Shown here: positions 53,920 to 63,308 of the stretch, piece after piece
Layout: the number at the start of each line of letters is the position of its first letter
Numbering within the stretch: position 1 is the stretch's first letter
NCBI RefSeq assembly: GCF_047300855.1
Contig: NZ_CP170197.1
Coordinates: 372,001 to 436,000 of the forward strand
Origin: Sulfuriferula sp047300855
Lineage (GTDB): Bacteria > Pseudomonadota > Gammaproteobacteria > Burkholderiales > Sulfuriferulaceae
Direction of reading: 5' to 3'
DNA: 64,000 bases
Notes under the pieces: generated by a model
Database searches by the model: none
Seen by the model: only the letters and a program-made list of their open reading frames with translations
What the model was told of the DNA's origin: nothing
Program-made: the position numbers and the translations under genes

Positions 53920-54065
53920 GAATGAAAGTAAGCGTTACCATGAAAAAACAGCAGTGCATGGAGTGATTGAAGAATTTTTCAAGTTTAACGCGAAATTTCG
54001 AATCGTGGCGCCGTCTCTTGATGGGTGGGCTGCATTATCAACAAATCAGATGAAAGGAAAAAATC

Positions 54066-54452
54066 ATGCGCATGTTGCACACCATGTTGCGCGTCGGCGA
54101 GCTGGAACGTTCGATCCGTTTTTACACCGAAGTACTGGGAATGAAATTGTTACGTCGCAATGACTACCCGGAAGGCCGGTTTACCCTCGCGTTTGTCGGC
54201 TACGGCGATGAGTCGGACTATACCGTGCTGGAACTCACGCACAACTGGGATACGCCCAGCTACGATCTGGGAAACGGTTTTGGCCATATCGCCGTGGAAG
54301 TGGATGATGCCTATCAGGCCTGCGCCGAGGTCAAACGCCTGGGCGGCACAGTCAGCCGCGAAGCCGGGCCGATGAAGCATGGCAGCACGGTGATCGCATT
54401 TGTGGAAGATCCGGACGGTTACAAGATCGAATTCATTCAGAAAAAATCTTGA
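54066..54452 (+). CDS. gloA: Lactoylglutathione lyase (glyoxalase I)
   Basis: A 128-residue metalloenzyme that converts the methylglyoxal-glutathione adduct. MRMLHTMLRVGELERSIRFY gives the first metal His (H5), GFGHIAVEVDD the second, and FVEDPDGYKIEFIQ the conserved C-terminal Glu. An AAAGGAAAAAA ribosome site precedes the ATG. Confidence 0.96.
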   Translation: MRMLHTMLRVGELERSIRFYTEVLGMKLLRRNDYPEGRFTLAFVGYGDESDYTVLELTHNWDTPSYDLGNGFGHIAVEVDDAYQACAEVKRLGGTVSREAGPMKHGSTVIAFVEDPDGYKIEFIQKKS

Positions 54453-54544
54453 TTCAGCAGGAGGGCTGTAACAAGCTGAATGGCTGCGACGGGTTATCGC
54501 GGAAACGGTGTCTTTGTCCGCGCTTGCGCAGGCCGAGTATGAGG

Positions 54545-55306
54545 TCACGAAGGCGTGGTTGTGCGTCGTACCACGTCGCAATCGCTTTGCAGGTGCTGGC
54601 CGCCGTCCACGGTCAGAAGTTGGCCGGTAATCCAGCGCTGTTGCAACAAAAACAGCACGGCGCAGGCAATATCGTGCGGGGCGAGTCCCGCGCCCAGAGG
54701 AAACGCAGCTTGCGCGGTATGGAAGTCAGCGTCTGTCTGCCCTCCGCTGGGCAGAGTCAGCCCGGGCGCTACGCCATTCACGCGCAGCTGCGGTGCCAGC
54801 GCCTGCGCCAGAAACGGGATGCTGGCAGCGAGGTTGAGTTTGCTCAGGGTATAGGCGTAATGATCCGGGTTGAGGCGTTGCACTTTTTGATCCACCAGCG
54901 CCACAAACGCGCCGTGTTGCGCGGCATCGGCGCATTGCAGCCAGGCGCTGGCGGCGGCGACAAAACTGTCGTAATTGATGCGGCGGTGCGCTTCGATGGC
55001 TGCCCATGAACTGGTGGCGGCGGTGTCGTGCTCAAACAGGGAGGCAGCGTGTACCAGCGCTTCTGGCAGCCGTCCGAAGCGCGCGCGCAAACTTGGCCAG
55101 AGTTCAAACCACACTGCGGGATCGGCAATATCTTGCTGGATGATGTGTACGGGCTGACCTGTTGCGGCCAATGCGTTGAGTGCGTCACTGGGATGACGCG
55201 CCAATGCAATAATTTCCCAGTTGTTTTCCAGCAGTGTCCGGGTGATAGCCAGTCCGAGGCGTTTGCCCGCACCGGTGACCACGGCCAGGGGAGGCTGCGT
55301 GCTCAT
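54545..55306 (-). CDS. Short-chain dehydrogenase, FolM/pteridine reductase-like
   Basis: A 253-residue SDR enzyme. The cofactor loop TGAGKRLG fits the TG-x3-R-x-G form typical of pteridine reductase and FolM (NADPH preference), and the active-site Y-x3-K is YTLSKLNLAAS. The overlap with folB by 4 bases supports a role in pterin reduction. The exact substrate is inferred. Confidence 0.82.
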   Translation of the reverse strand: MSTQPPLAVVTGAGKRLGLAITRTLLENNWEIIALARHPSDALNALAATGQPVHIIQQDIADPAVWFELWPSLRARFGRLPEALVHAASLFEHDTAATSSWAAIEAHRRINYDSFVAAASAWLQCADAAQHGAFVALVDQKVQRLNPDHYAYTLSKLNLAASIPFLAQALAPQLRVNGVAPGLTLPSGGQTDADFHTAQAAFPLGAGLAPHDIACAVLFLLQQRWITGQLLTVDGGQHLQSDCDVVRRTTTPS

Positions 55307-55689
55307 GCTGCGCCCCGGCTGGCGCGCAACTGCTGGTAATCAGCGCGCGTTACGCGCATGCCTACGCCTACCGCACTGGCTTGCGCGATGACAGAGGGTT
55401 TGAGGATTTCCACATCGACCCGGGTGACGCGGGCATCGGCAAAGCAGAATTCCACCACATCGAACAGCAGGGTTTCCACCAGTTCGGTATGCGGGCGGTC
55501 TTTCCAGGCGCGCACGAAATCACATATGAGCGTGTAGTCGAGACACTCTCCGATGTCGTGTGGGCGATACGGCAGCGTGGCCTCGGCTTCCACGTTGACA
55601 ATCACCGTCTGCGGCGTCTGGTATTCAAAATCGCAGATGCCGACATACATTTCCACCGCAATGCCACGGGCGATCATGCGCTGCGACAT
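55303..55689 (-). CDS. folB: Dihydroneopterin aldolase
   Basis: A 128-residue folate-pathway enzyme that cleaves dihydroneopterin. It starts like the family with IAVEMYVGICDFEYQTPQTV, and includes ECLDYTLICDFVR and VETLLFDVVEFCF. The start may be the ATG at 55689 or an internal one. It precedes the FolM-like gene in one transcriptional unit. Confidence 0.92.
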   Translation of the reverse strand: MSQRMIARGIAVEMYVGICDFEYQTPQTVIVNVEAEATLPYRPHDIGECLDYTLICDFVRAWKDRPHTELVETLLFDVVEFCFADARVTRVDVEILKPSVIAQASAVGVGMRVTRADYQQLRASRGAA

Positions 55690-55701
55690 ATCTTCGACTG
55701 C

Positions 55702-56172
55702 CTATTTGATGACGACCTTGGTGGGACCGTCTATGGCTTCCAGCGCGGCTTTGGCATCACTGCCATCGATCACCGCGCGGATGCCGGGCAGGTAGCGGTT
55801 GGCGCATTCCATGGCGAATACCAGCAGGGTTTTCACCATCGCTTCAGTCAGCGCGCCGCCGCTGACATCGATGCTGTTCTTGAAATTCATTTCACCGTCG
55901 TTCATGTCGATTTCCCAGTTGCCCAAGGGCAGGCCGTAGTTGGCGCGGGTGAGGAATTCGGCCATGGCCGGGATGCGTTCGATCGGCACCAGCATGTCCT
56001 GTGGACGCGCATAAACGAAGACGCGTTCGGCATCCTCATGCGCATGGATGAAAATATTCAGCTTGCCGTTCTCGATTTCCACCGGCAGGTTGACGACGGG
56101 CAGGTTGGGCACGCGAGTGGCAGGCAGTTGCATGTGTTCCAGACAGGCCTGGACAGTATCTATCAGGTTCAT
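55702..56172 (-). CDS. YbjN domain-containing protein
   Basis: A 156-residue soluble protein recognised as YbjN-domain-like, with ENGKLNIFIHAHEDAERVFV and LTRANYGLPLGNWEIDMNDG. The family is structurally like type III secretion chaperones; its cellular role is unclear. It overlaps rsmA by 4 bases and precedes folB by 12 bases. Confidence 0.75.
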   Translation of the reverse strand: MNLIDTVQACLEHMQLPATRVPNLPVVNLPVEIENGKLNIFIHAHEDAERVFVYARPQDMLVPIERIPAMAEFLTRANYGLPLGNWEIDMNDGEMNFKNSIDVSGGALTEAMVKTLLVFAMECANRYLPGIRAVIDGSDAKAALEAIDGPTKVVIK

Positions 56173-56951
56173 TTGGCTTCCTTACCATGTAAATAATTGG
56201 TGATGCATACGAAATCTTCTACTGCGAGTGTCTCGGCGCGACGGCCCGGGTCGATACCGGTTTGTTCAAATTCGGCCGCGGACAACATGCCACCCAGTGT
56301 GTTGCGTAAGGTTTTGCGGCGCTGGCTGAAAGCGCTGGCTACCACTTTTTCCAGCAATTCGATGCTGGCTGCTGCCATCATGTCCGGCGCGCGTGGCAGC
56401 ATGCGCACGATCGCGGAATTGACCTTGGGCGGCGGGTCGAAAGCATCCGGCGGCACGTCGAACAATGCTTCCATGTCAAAGCGGTATTGCAGCATCACGG
56501 TGAGGCGGCCAAAGTCGTGGGTGCCCGGGCTGGCAGTCATGCGCTCGACCACTTCTTTTTGCAGCATGAAGTGCATGTCGACAATATGGGGCGCGAATTC
56601 TGCCAGGTGAAATAGCAGTGGCGTAGAAATATTGTAGGGCAGGTTGCCGACGATGCGCAGCTTTTCACCCAGGCTGGCGAAGTCAAACGCCAATGCGTCG
56701 CCGGCATGGATGGACACGCGTTCCGGCGCATGCTCGCGTGCCAGCCTGGTAATGATGTCGCGGTCGAGTTCGACCACATGCAGATGATCCAGATGCGCCA
56801 GCAAGGGTCGCGTCAGCGCGCCCAGGCCCGGCCCGATTTCCACCATGTTGTCAGTACGCTGCGGACGGATGGCATGAACGATTGCGGCGATGATGTCGGG
56901 GTCGCGCAGGAAATGCTGGCCGAAGCGTTTGCGCGGGATATGTCGGGACAT
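56169..56951 (-). CDS. rsmA: 16S rRNA dimethyladenosine transferase
   Basis: RsmA/KsgA dimethylates A1518 and A1519 of 16S rRNA. The SAM motif is MVEIGPGLGALTRPLL and the catalytic NLPY is VGNLPYNISTPLLFHL. The start was set at 56951 (MSRHIPRKRFGQHFL), giving 260 residues; an in-frame ATG upstream adds an unlikely Trp/Arg tail. It lies 10 bases after pdxA, the classic surA-pdxA-rsmA order. Confidence 0.97.
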   Translation of the reverse strand: MSRHIPRKRFGQHFLRDPDIIAAIVHAIRPQRTDNMVEIGPGLGALTRPLLAHLDHLHVVELDRDIITRLAREHAPERVSIHAGDALAFDFASLGEKLRIVGNLPYNISTPLLFHLAEFAPHIVDMHFMLQKEVVERMTASPGTHDFGRLTVMLQYRFDMEALFDVPPDAFDPPPKVNSAIVRMLPRAPDMMAAASIELLEKVVASAFSQRRKTLRNTLGGMLSAAEFEQTGIDPGRRAETLAVEDFVCITNYLHGKEAK

Positions 56952-56961
56952 GCTGGTGTGC

Positions 56962-57948
56962 CTAGCTGGTCTGGCTGTGCGCCACCAGCTGAGCAGCAAG
57001 ATCCAGCGCCGCTTGCAGACTGCCGGAATGGACTTGCCCGCTACCCGCCAGGTCGAGTGCGGTCCCGTGATCCACCGAGGTGCGGATGATGGGCAGGCCG
57101 AGTGTGATATTCACCCCGCCACCAAAGCTGGCGTATTTGAGCACCGGTAAGCCCTGATCGTGATACATCGCCAGCACGCAATCGGCATCCGCCAGGCGCG
57201 CCGGATTAAATAGCGTATCGGCGGGCAAGGGGCCGGTCAGGCGCATGCCTTGTGCGCGTAACTCATCCAGTACCGGATTGATGATGCTGATTTCTTCATG
57301 TCCGAGGTAGCCGGATTCTCCCGCGTGCGGATTGAGTCCGGCGACCAGGATATGCGGTTGTGCGATGCCGAACCGCCGGACCAGATCATGGTGCAGGATA
57401 TGCAATGTGGTGGTAAGTGATTCGCGGGTAATGGCGGCGGCGACTTGCGCGAGCGGCAGGTGAGTGGTGGCGAGCGCCACGCGCATGCCACCGCCAGCCA
57501 GCAGCATTACCACATGCGGTGTATCGGTTTCTTCGGCAAGGAACTCGGTATGGCCGGTAAAGGGGATGCCGGCGTCATTGATGACGGCCTTGTTGACGGG
57601 CGCGGTGACCATGGCGGCGAATTCGCCATCCATACAGCCTTGTACCGCAAGTTTCAGGGTTTGCAGCACATAATGGCCATTGGCCGGGTTAAGCAGGCCC
57701 GGCGTGGTATGCGCATGCTGCGGCTCATGCAGAACGGTAAGCGTTCCGGCTGCATGGCTGATCGGTGTACTGCCATAGTGCTGCAGCGCCAGCGGCAGGC
57801 CAAGCATGGCGGCACGCTGTGCCAGCAGATCGTGATCGGCAATGACCACCCAGACTTGTTCCCGTGACTGCTGGGCCAGCATCACGCACAGGTCGGGACC
57901 GATGCCGGCGGGTTCGCCCGCGGTGATGGCGAGGATGGGTGCAGTCAC
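56962..57948 (-). CDS. pdxA: 4-hydroxythreonine-4-phosphate dehydrogenase
   Basis: A 328-residue NAD-dependent enzyme of pyridoxal phosphate synthesis. ITAGEPAGIGPDL is the signature start. Metal histidines appear in FTGHTEFLAEET, then GLNPHAGESGYLG and AMYHDQGLPVLKY. It is 8 bases from surA. Confidence 0.96.
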   Translation of the reverse strand: MTAPILAITAGEPAGIGPDLCVMLAQQSREQVWVVIADHDLLAQRAAMLGLPLALQHYGSTPISHAAGTLTVLHEPQHAHTTPGLLNPANGHYVLQTLKLAVQGCMDGEFAAMVTAPVNKAVINDAGIPFTGHTEFLAEETDTPHVVMLLAGGGMRVALATTHLPLAQVAAAITRESLTTTLHILHHDLVRRFGIAQPHILVAGLNPHAGESGYLGHEEISIINPVLDELRAQGMRLTGPLPADTLFNPARLADADCVLAMYHDQGLPVLKYASFGGGVNITLGLPIIRTSVDHGTALDLAGSGQVHSGSLQAALDLAAQLVAHSQTS

Positions 57949-57956
57949 GGCCTGAA

Positions 57957-59324
57957 TTATTCCGCGTTACGGTATTCGACGTAAGCACTGTCGCGCAGCT
58001 GGCGCAGCCATTCTTCCTGCGCTTCCTCGATCTTGCGCTGGCGCAGCGCCTGACGCGCCAGCAGGCGTTGGCGCTCCTTGGTGACATCCTGATCGCGTCG
58101 TGCCAGCACTTCAATCAGATGGAAACCGAACGGTGATTGCACTGGCTGGCTGATTTCGCCGGGTTTCAGCGCATTCATCGCGTGTTCGAATTCCGGTACC
58201 GTTTCGCCGGGAGACACCCAGCCCAGATCGCCTCCCTTGGCAGCCGAGCTGTCGTCCGAGTACTGGCGTGCCATATCTGCGAATTTGGCACCATTGAGCA
58301 GGCGTTCACGAATTTGCAGCAAGCGGTTTTTGGCGTCGGTTGCCGATACCAGTTCGTTGGTCTTGATCAGGATGTGGCGTACATGAGTCTGCTGGACCAC
58401 CATTTTGGCGTTCTGCCCGCGCTTGTCGACCAGTTTGAGGATATGAAAGCCATTGCTGCTGCGGATAATGTCGGATACCTGGCCGGGTTGCATCTTGGCC
58501 AGAATATCGGCAAACACGGTGGGCAATTGCGAACCGCGCCGCCAGCCTACATTGCCGCCATCCAGCGCATTGGATGCGTCGGAATAACTGGCTGACAGCT
58601 GGGCGAAATCAGCGCCTTTCCTGAGTTCGTCGAGCACCTTCTGGGCACGGGCGCGCTGCTTCTGGATTTGCTCTGTAGTGGCGGCCTCGGGAATGCGAAT
58701 GAGGATGTGGTCAAAGTTGTACTCGTCCTCCTGACCTTGTTTGGCCTGGTTTTCCAGATACGCATCGACCTCGGCTTCAGTGACATTGACCTTGCTGTCC
58801 ACATCGCGTTCGTGCAGACGCTGCAGGATGATTTCATCGCGGATGTCGTTGCGGAATTTGTTGAACGCCATGCCTTCCTTGGCCAGGGCGGTACGGAACT
58901 GTTCCAGGTTCATGTTGTTCTGCGCGGCGATGCGATTCAGTGCCTTATCCAGTGTAGGCCCGTCCACGCGGATACCGGTCTGGTTGGCATATTGCAACTG
59001 GATACGGTCGTTGATCATACGTTCCAGCAGCTGTTTTTCCAGCACCGCACGCGGTGGCAGCGGTATTTTGCGTGCCTTCAATTGCTGTACGGCGCGATCG
59101 TAGTGCTCATCGAGATCGTAGCGAGTAATGACGTCATCGTTGACCACGGCGACGATGCTGTCGAGCGGCTTGATAGGCGGTGCAGCGTGCTTGGCTGCAG
59201 GGCTGTTGGGTGTGCCGGATGAAGGTTGGGCGGCGTCGTCTTGCGCCGCACGGACCGTTCCCGGTAACAAAGTGGCAAGCAGGGCAATGACGTGCAGGGT
59301 GCGATTAAGGGTTTTGAAGTTCAT
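57957..59324 (-). CDS. surA: Periplasmic peptidyl-prolyl isomerase and chaperone SurA
   Basis: A 455-residue chaperone for outer-membrane proteins, including LptD. A signal peptide ends near TVRAAQ (27), followed by a low-complexity linker, the SurA N-domain (DSIVAVVNDDVITRYDLDEH), and two parvulin PpiC domains at about 195-300 and 310-410 (QTHVRHILIKTNE). It overlaps lptD by 20 bases, so they are co-translated. Confidence 0.97.
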   Translation of the reverse strand: MNFKTLNRTLHVIALLATLLPGTVRAAQDDAAQPSSGTPNSPAAKHAAPPIKPLDSIVAVVNDDVITRYDLDEHYDRAVQQLKARKIPLPPRAVLEKQLLERMINDRIQLQYANQTGIRVDGPTLDKALNRIAAQNNMNLEQFRTALAKEGMAFNKFRNDIRDEIILQRLHERDVDSKVNVTEAEVDAYLENQAKQGQEDEYNFDHILIRIPEAATTEQIQKQRARAQKVLDELRKGADFAQLSASYSDASNALDGGNVGWRRGSQLPTVFADILAKMQPGQVSDIIRSSNGFHILKLVDKRGQNAKMVVQQTHVRHILIKTNELVSATDAKNRLLQIRERLLNGAKFADMARQYSDDSSAAKGGDLGWVSPGETVPEFEHAMNALKPGEISQPVQSPFGFHLIEVLARRDQDVTKERQRLLARQALRQRKIEEAQEEWLRQLRDSAYVEYRNAE

Positions 59325-61551
59325 TGGTATTCACGTAGCCGGAAATGCTTTGTTTGAGGACATCGAGCGGATTAGAGCCGAGTCGGCCAATACCGTTCAA
59401 TTCGAGCTGGATGAAAAAAGAATTGCTGGCGCTGCCAGTGGCGGTGGCAATGCGCTGCAGTACGCCGCGCATTGCCCAGCAGCCGGCATTGTATTCCAGC
59501 CCCGCCAAACCTTGCACCAGGCGGCCATCCACAAAAGAATAATTATAACGCATCAGGCCATACCAGCGCGGAGCAAGGGGCCATTGCGCAGAGATGTCCA
59601 CCTGGCGGATGGCATCGAAATTGGATGCTCCCAGGCTGTTATAGGTGCCGCGAATACTGCGATAGCTCAGGTTGAGTGTCTTCCCCGGCTCCGGATGATA
59701 GTTCGCGGAGATGCTGTTGCGGATACTTGCGCCCTGGCGGGTATTGAATTGCACCGCCGCCTCGGCGCGCCACGCCTGGCTGAGCTGGCCGCCGACACTG
59801 GCGAGTACGTCGGAAGATGTGCTATTGGTAGGTGTGCCGCCAGGCAACACGACTTTCTGCGGAGCAAAATAAAAACGCTGGCCAAGCGAAACGCGCAGAC
59901 GTTCCAGGCCGCTGTCAGGCTCGATCAGGCGGGAAGTCACTGCTGTGGTGAGCTGGTTGGCGTCATTGATGCGGTCGCCACCGGCAAAGCGGTTTTCGGT
60001 GAACATCTGGGCAAAATTGAAATCGACCTCGCCGCTGTCGAAATTGGGGATCTGGCTCTGGTCGCGATACGGGATATAAACATAAAAAAGTCGCGGTTCC
60101 AGCGTTTGATGGTAATTGTGACCAAACAGCCTGGTGTTGCGGTCCATGTAAAAGCCGCTGTCCACGCTGGTGATCGGCAAGGTGCGCACAGTATTCGGCA
60201 GCGTGCTCGAATCCAGATAGTAATTGGTCTGGCTCACGCCGAATTTGGGGGTGAGGTAGGCGAAATTGTTGGCCATCGGCAGGCTGAAGCTGGGGTAAGC
60301 CGATACCCGTGTGCCGGTGACCAGTGTCGGGTGATCGAAGTGCACGGCTTCGCCTGCGAAACTGAAATCCACGCCGTGCCAGTCGTAGCGATTGGCGTTA
60401 AGAGTGAGCTGGGGCAGTACATTATAGGGCGGCACGATGGGGGCCAGCGGATCCTGGAGAGTCTGGAATTTTTGCGCCCGGATACCGGCGTTCCACCAGC
60501 CCGCACTGTAATTGATGCTGCCATCCTGCGACAGGTTGGTAATCGAAGTGGTGTTGATCTGATTGGACAGGTCGCGGTAATAGTTGTTGTCGGAGACCCG
60601 CTCATAATGCAGGTGGCCGCTCCATCCCGGAGCGAAAGTCTGGTCGTGGTTGACAAACACGCTCCAGCGATTGGTATTGGTGACCTGGTCAGCCAGAAAC
60701 TCGCCATTGAGTAGGCCGCGATAACTTTCACCCAGATAACGGAACTCTCCGCCCAACTGCAGCCCGCGTTTGCTCATGATGCGCGGACTGATGGTGGCAT
60801 CGTAATTCGGTGCGATGTTCCAGTAATACGGAAGGCGAAACTCCAGGCCGCTACTCCCCGTGGTGCCGAAGGTGGGCGCGAGCAGACCTGATTTACGCTG
60901 GTTGTTGAGCGGGAAATCTATGAATGGCGTATACAGAATGGGCACGCCCTTGAATTCCAGATAAGCATTGCGCGCTGTACCCACCTCACGGCCCCGATCG
61001 ATGTTCAGGTCCTTGACATGCAGATACCAGTCATCATTATTGACCGGGCATGTCGTATAAGTAGCGTCTTTGAGGCGGTACTGGTTTTTACCCTCGAAAT
61101 CCAGCACGCGCGCCTCGCCGCGCGCCTTGCGAGTCAATGCGGTGGCCTGGGTATGCGTAATCAGATCGCTCAGGCTGTATACCGGCTGTTGCATCTGCCC
61201 CACCTGATCGGTCAGGCGCAGACGCAGTTCCGGACCGCGCACATTCAGTCCCGGTTGCTCCAATGTGACATTGCCGGTGGCGTAGGCCTGGTCGGTATCA
61301 AAGGTGTATTGCAGGTAATCGCTGGTCAACACGCCGTCGTTGCGTTGCAGCTCAACGTGGCCTTTGGCTTTCACTTGCTGGTTTGCAATACCTTCTATCT
61401 GGTCGGCATGCAGGTACAGCGGGGCGTCTTCGGTTTTTTGCGGGGGAAGGACTGAACTGGTTTGCGCAGCAGGCGGGTCTTCTGCCAGCGCGGCATCGCA
61501 AAACAGCATCAGGCAGACAGCAAGGTAACATTTGAATTGGGATGGCGGCAT
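59305..61551 (-). CDS. lptD: LPS-assembly outer-membrane protein LptD
   Basis: A 748-residue beta-barrel that inserts LPS into the outer leaflet. The signal peptide ends near ALAEDPP, an OstA/LptA-like jellyroll covers about 45-170, and the large C-terminal barrel follows, with LFGHNYHQTLEPRLFYVYIP characteristic of LptD. It is the first gene of lptD-surA-pdxA-rsmA and is divergent from amgK. Confidence 0.96.
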   Translation of the reverse strand: MPPSQFKCYLAVCLMLFCDAALAEDPPAAQTSSVLPPQKTEDAPLYLHADQIEGIANQQVKAKGHVELQRNDGVLTSDYLQYTFDTDQAYATGNVTLEQPGLNVRGPELRLRLTDQVGQMQQPVYSLSDLITHTQATALTRKARGEARVLDFEGKNQYRLKDATYTTCPVNNDDWYLHVKDLNIDRGREVGTARNAYLEFKGVPILYTPFIDFPLNNQRKSGLLAPTFGTTGSSGLEFRLPYYWNIAPNYDATISPRIMSKRGLQLGGEFRYLGESYRGLLNGEFLADQVTNTNRWSVFVNHDQTFAPGWSGHLHYERVSDNNYYRDLSNQINTTSITNLSQDGSINYSAGWWNAGIRAQKFQTLQDPLAPIVPPYNVLPQLTLNANRYDWHGVDFSFAGEAVHFDHPTLVTGTRVSAYPSFSLPMANNFAYLTPKFGVSQTNYYLDSSTLPNTVRTLPITSVDSGFYMDRNTRLFGHNYHQTLEPRLFYVYIPYRDQSQIPNFDSGEVDFNFAQMFTENRFAGGDRINDANQLTTAVTSRLIEPDSGLERLRVSLGQRFYFAPQKVVLPGGTPTNSTSSDVLASVGGQLSQAWRAEAAVQFNTRQGASIRNSISANYHPEPGKTLNLSYRSIRGTYNSLGASNFDAIRQVDISAQWPLAPRWYGLMRYNYSFVDGRLVQGLAGLEYNAGCWAMRGVLQRIATATGSASNSFFIQLELNGIGRLGSNPLDVLKQSISGYVNTNELQNP

Positions 61552-61614
61552 GGGGTCTGGTCAGCGAATAATGCTAGAATCGTGGCTCAATATATATCAT
61601 CGTCCGGAGATCGT

Positions 61615-62613
61615 TTGGAACGTCAACACCGCATTCAGGCTTGGCTGGAGAACCTGTTTCCAGAACAGGCCATCCGTCTTGCACCCGCTTCTGCGGATGC
61701 CAGTTTTCGGCGCTATTTCCGCGCCGTATTGTCGAATGGCGACCATTATATCGTTATGGACGCGCCACCGCAGTATGAAGATTGCCATTCTTTCATCGCG
61801 ATAGCCGAACTGTTTGGCGCGGCGGGCGCCAATACCCCTAAAGTGCTGGCGCAGGATCTGGTTCAGGGTTTCCTGTTATTGACCGATTTGGGCGATGTCA
61901 CTTACCTGTCGGTACTCAACGCAGATAATGCCGGCTCGCTTTATAACGATGCACTGGATGCGTTGGTCAGTATTCAGCGCAGTAGTCGCCCCGGAGTGCT
62001 GCCGGATTATGATCGTGTTCTGCTGGAACGTGAATTGCGGCTGTTCCCGGAATGGTACATCACGCGTCATCTGGGAGTGGAATTGAATGCGCAGCAGGCG
62101 CAAACGCTGGATATGGTATTTGAGGCCATCCTCGCCAACAATCTGGCGCAGGCCCAGGTGTTCGTGCATCGCGATTACCACAGTCGCAATCTGATGGTGA
62201 GCGAACCCAATCCCGGCGTGCTGGATTTTCAGGATGCCGTCTACGGCCCGGTGACTTACGATCTGGCGTCCCTGTTCAAGGATGCCTATATTTGCTGGGA
62301 TGAAGAAATCATGCTGGATTGGGTGATTCGCTATTGGGAAAAGGCGCGGCGCGCCGGGTTGCCGGTGAATGCCGACTTCGGCGCGTTTTACCGCGATTTC
62401 GAATGGATGGGCGTGCAGCGCCATCTCAAGGTTTTGGGTATTTTCGCGCGCCTGTATCATCGCGATGGCAAAACCGGATATCTCAAGGATATGCCGCTGG
62501 TGATGACGTATCTGCGCAGTGCCTGTGCGCGTTATCGCGAACTCGAACCATTGCTGCAACTGCTCGATACATTACAGGGGCAGGCCCCCGAATCCGCCGG
62601 ATATACTTTTTGA
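61615..62613 (+). CDS. amgK: N-acetylmuramate/N-acetylglucosamine 1-kinase, phosphotransferase family
   Basis: A 332-residue kinase of the aminoglycoside phosphotransferase fold. The catalytic loop is VFVHRDYHSRNLMV and the metal Asp is in VLDFQDAVYGPVTYDL. AmgK phosphorylates cell-wall sugars recycled from peptidoglycan. I used the TTG at 61615 because GGAGA lies just before it and the protein then starts ERQHRIQAWLENLF; a GTG at 61582 is possible. It is followed directly by murU. Confidence 0.88.
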   Translation: MERQHRIQAWLENLFPEQAIRLAPASADASFRRYFRAVLSNGDHYIVMDAPPQYEDCHSFIAIAELFGAAGANTPKVLAQDLVQGFLLLTDLGDVTYLSVLNADNAGSLYNDALDALVSIQRSSRPGVLPDYDRVLLERELRLFPEWYITRHLGVELNAQQAQTLDMVFEAILANNLAQAQVFVHRDYHSRNLMVSEPNPGVLDFQDAVYGPVTYDLASLFKDAYICWDEEIMLDWVIRYWEKARRAGLPVNADFGAFYRDFEWMGVQRHLKVLGIFARLYHRDGKTGYLKDMPLVMTYLRSACARYRELEPLLQLLDTLQGQAPESAGYTF

Positions 62614-63308
62614 ACAGAGCCATGATTCTGGCAGCCGGGCGTGGCGAACGCATGCGCCCGCTTACCGATCACACCCCCAAGCCGCTGCTGATGGCGGGGG
62701 GGAAACCATTGATCGTGTGGCATCTGGAAAAACTGGCTGACGCCGGATTTACTGACGTGGTCATCAACCATGCACACCTGGGCGAGCAGATTGAGGCGAT
62801 GCTGGGCGATGGCAAGGCCTTTGGTATACGCATCAGTTACTCGCACGAGGCGCAGGCACTGGAGACCGCAGGCGGCATAGTCAAAGCCCTGACTATGCTC
62901 GACGATGCACCGTTCCTGGTAGTCAATGCGGATATCTGGACCGACTACGATTTTCGCAAGCTATTGCCGCGCCTCGATGCCATGAGGACACATCGTGCGG
63001 CTGAGTGCCTGGCGCATCTGGTAATGGTGGATAACCCGCCGCAACACAGCCGCGGTGATTTTGCCTTGTCAGCCAATACCGTACACAGCGACGGCAATGC
63101 CTTGCTGACTTTCAGCGGCATCGGCATTTACCGGCCAGCGTTGTTCGCGGGCATGACGCCTGGCCAACCCGCCAAGCTCGCTCCATTGTTGCGCTGGGCG
63201 ATGCAACGCGAGCAAGTCAGCGGTGAATATTACGCGGGACGCTGGCGCGACATTGGCACGCCGGAGCGCCTGGCGGAATTGAATCGCGAGCTGTCGGGAT
63301 CAGCATGA
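62610..63308 (+). CDS. murU: N-acetylmuramate-1-phosphate uridylyltransferase
   Basis: A 232-residue nucleotidyltransferase that makes UDP-MurNAc in the peptidoglycan recycling shunt. The signature is MILAAGRGERMRPL with TPKPLL, then HEAQALETAGGIVKAL and NADIWTDYDF. The TTG at 62610 overlaps the amgK stop; an ATG 12 bases later also fits. Pairing with amgK supports MurU over a generic nucleotidyltransferase. Confidence 0.9.
   Translation: MNRAMILAAGRGERMRPLTDHTPKPLLMAGGKPLIVWHLEKLADAGFTDVVINHAHLGEQIEAMLGDGKAFGIRISYSHEAQALETAGGIVKALTMLDDAPFLVVNADIWTDYDFRKLLPRLDAMRTHRAAECLAHLVMVDNPPQHSRGDFALSANTVHSDGNALLTFSGIGIYRPALFAGMTPGQPAKLAPLLRWAMQREQVSGEYYAGRWRDIGTPERLAELNRELSGSA

Noticed and set aside
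54452..54481. Inverted repeat ATTCAGC...GCTGAAT after gloA
   Set aside because: A 7-base stem with a 16-base loop and no T-run; too weak to call a terminator.
59128..60714. Long plus-strand open frame (528 codons) opposite surA and lptD
   Set aside because: Antisense to two clear genes with signal peptides and conserved domains; no recognisable domain of its own.
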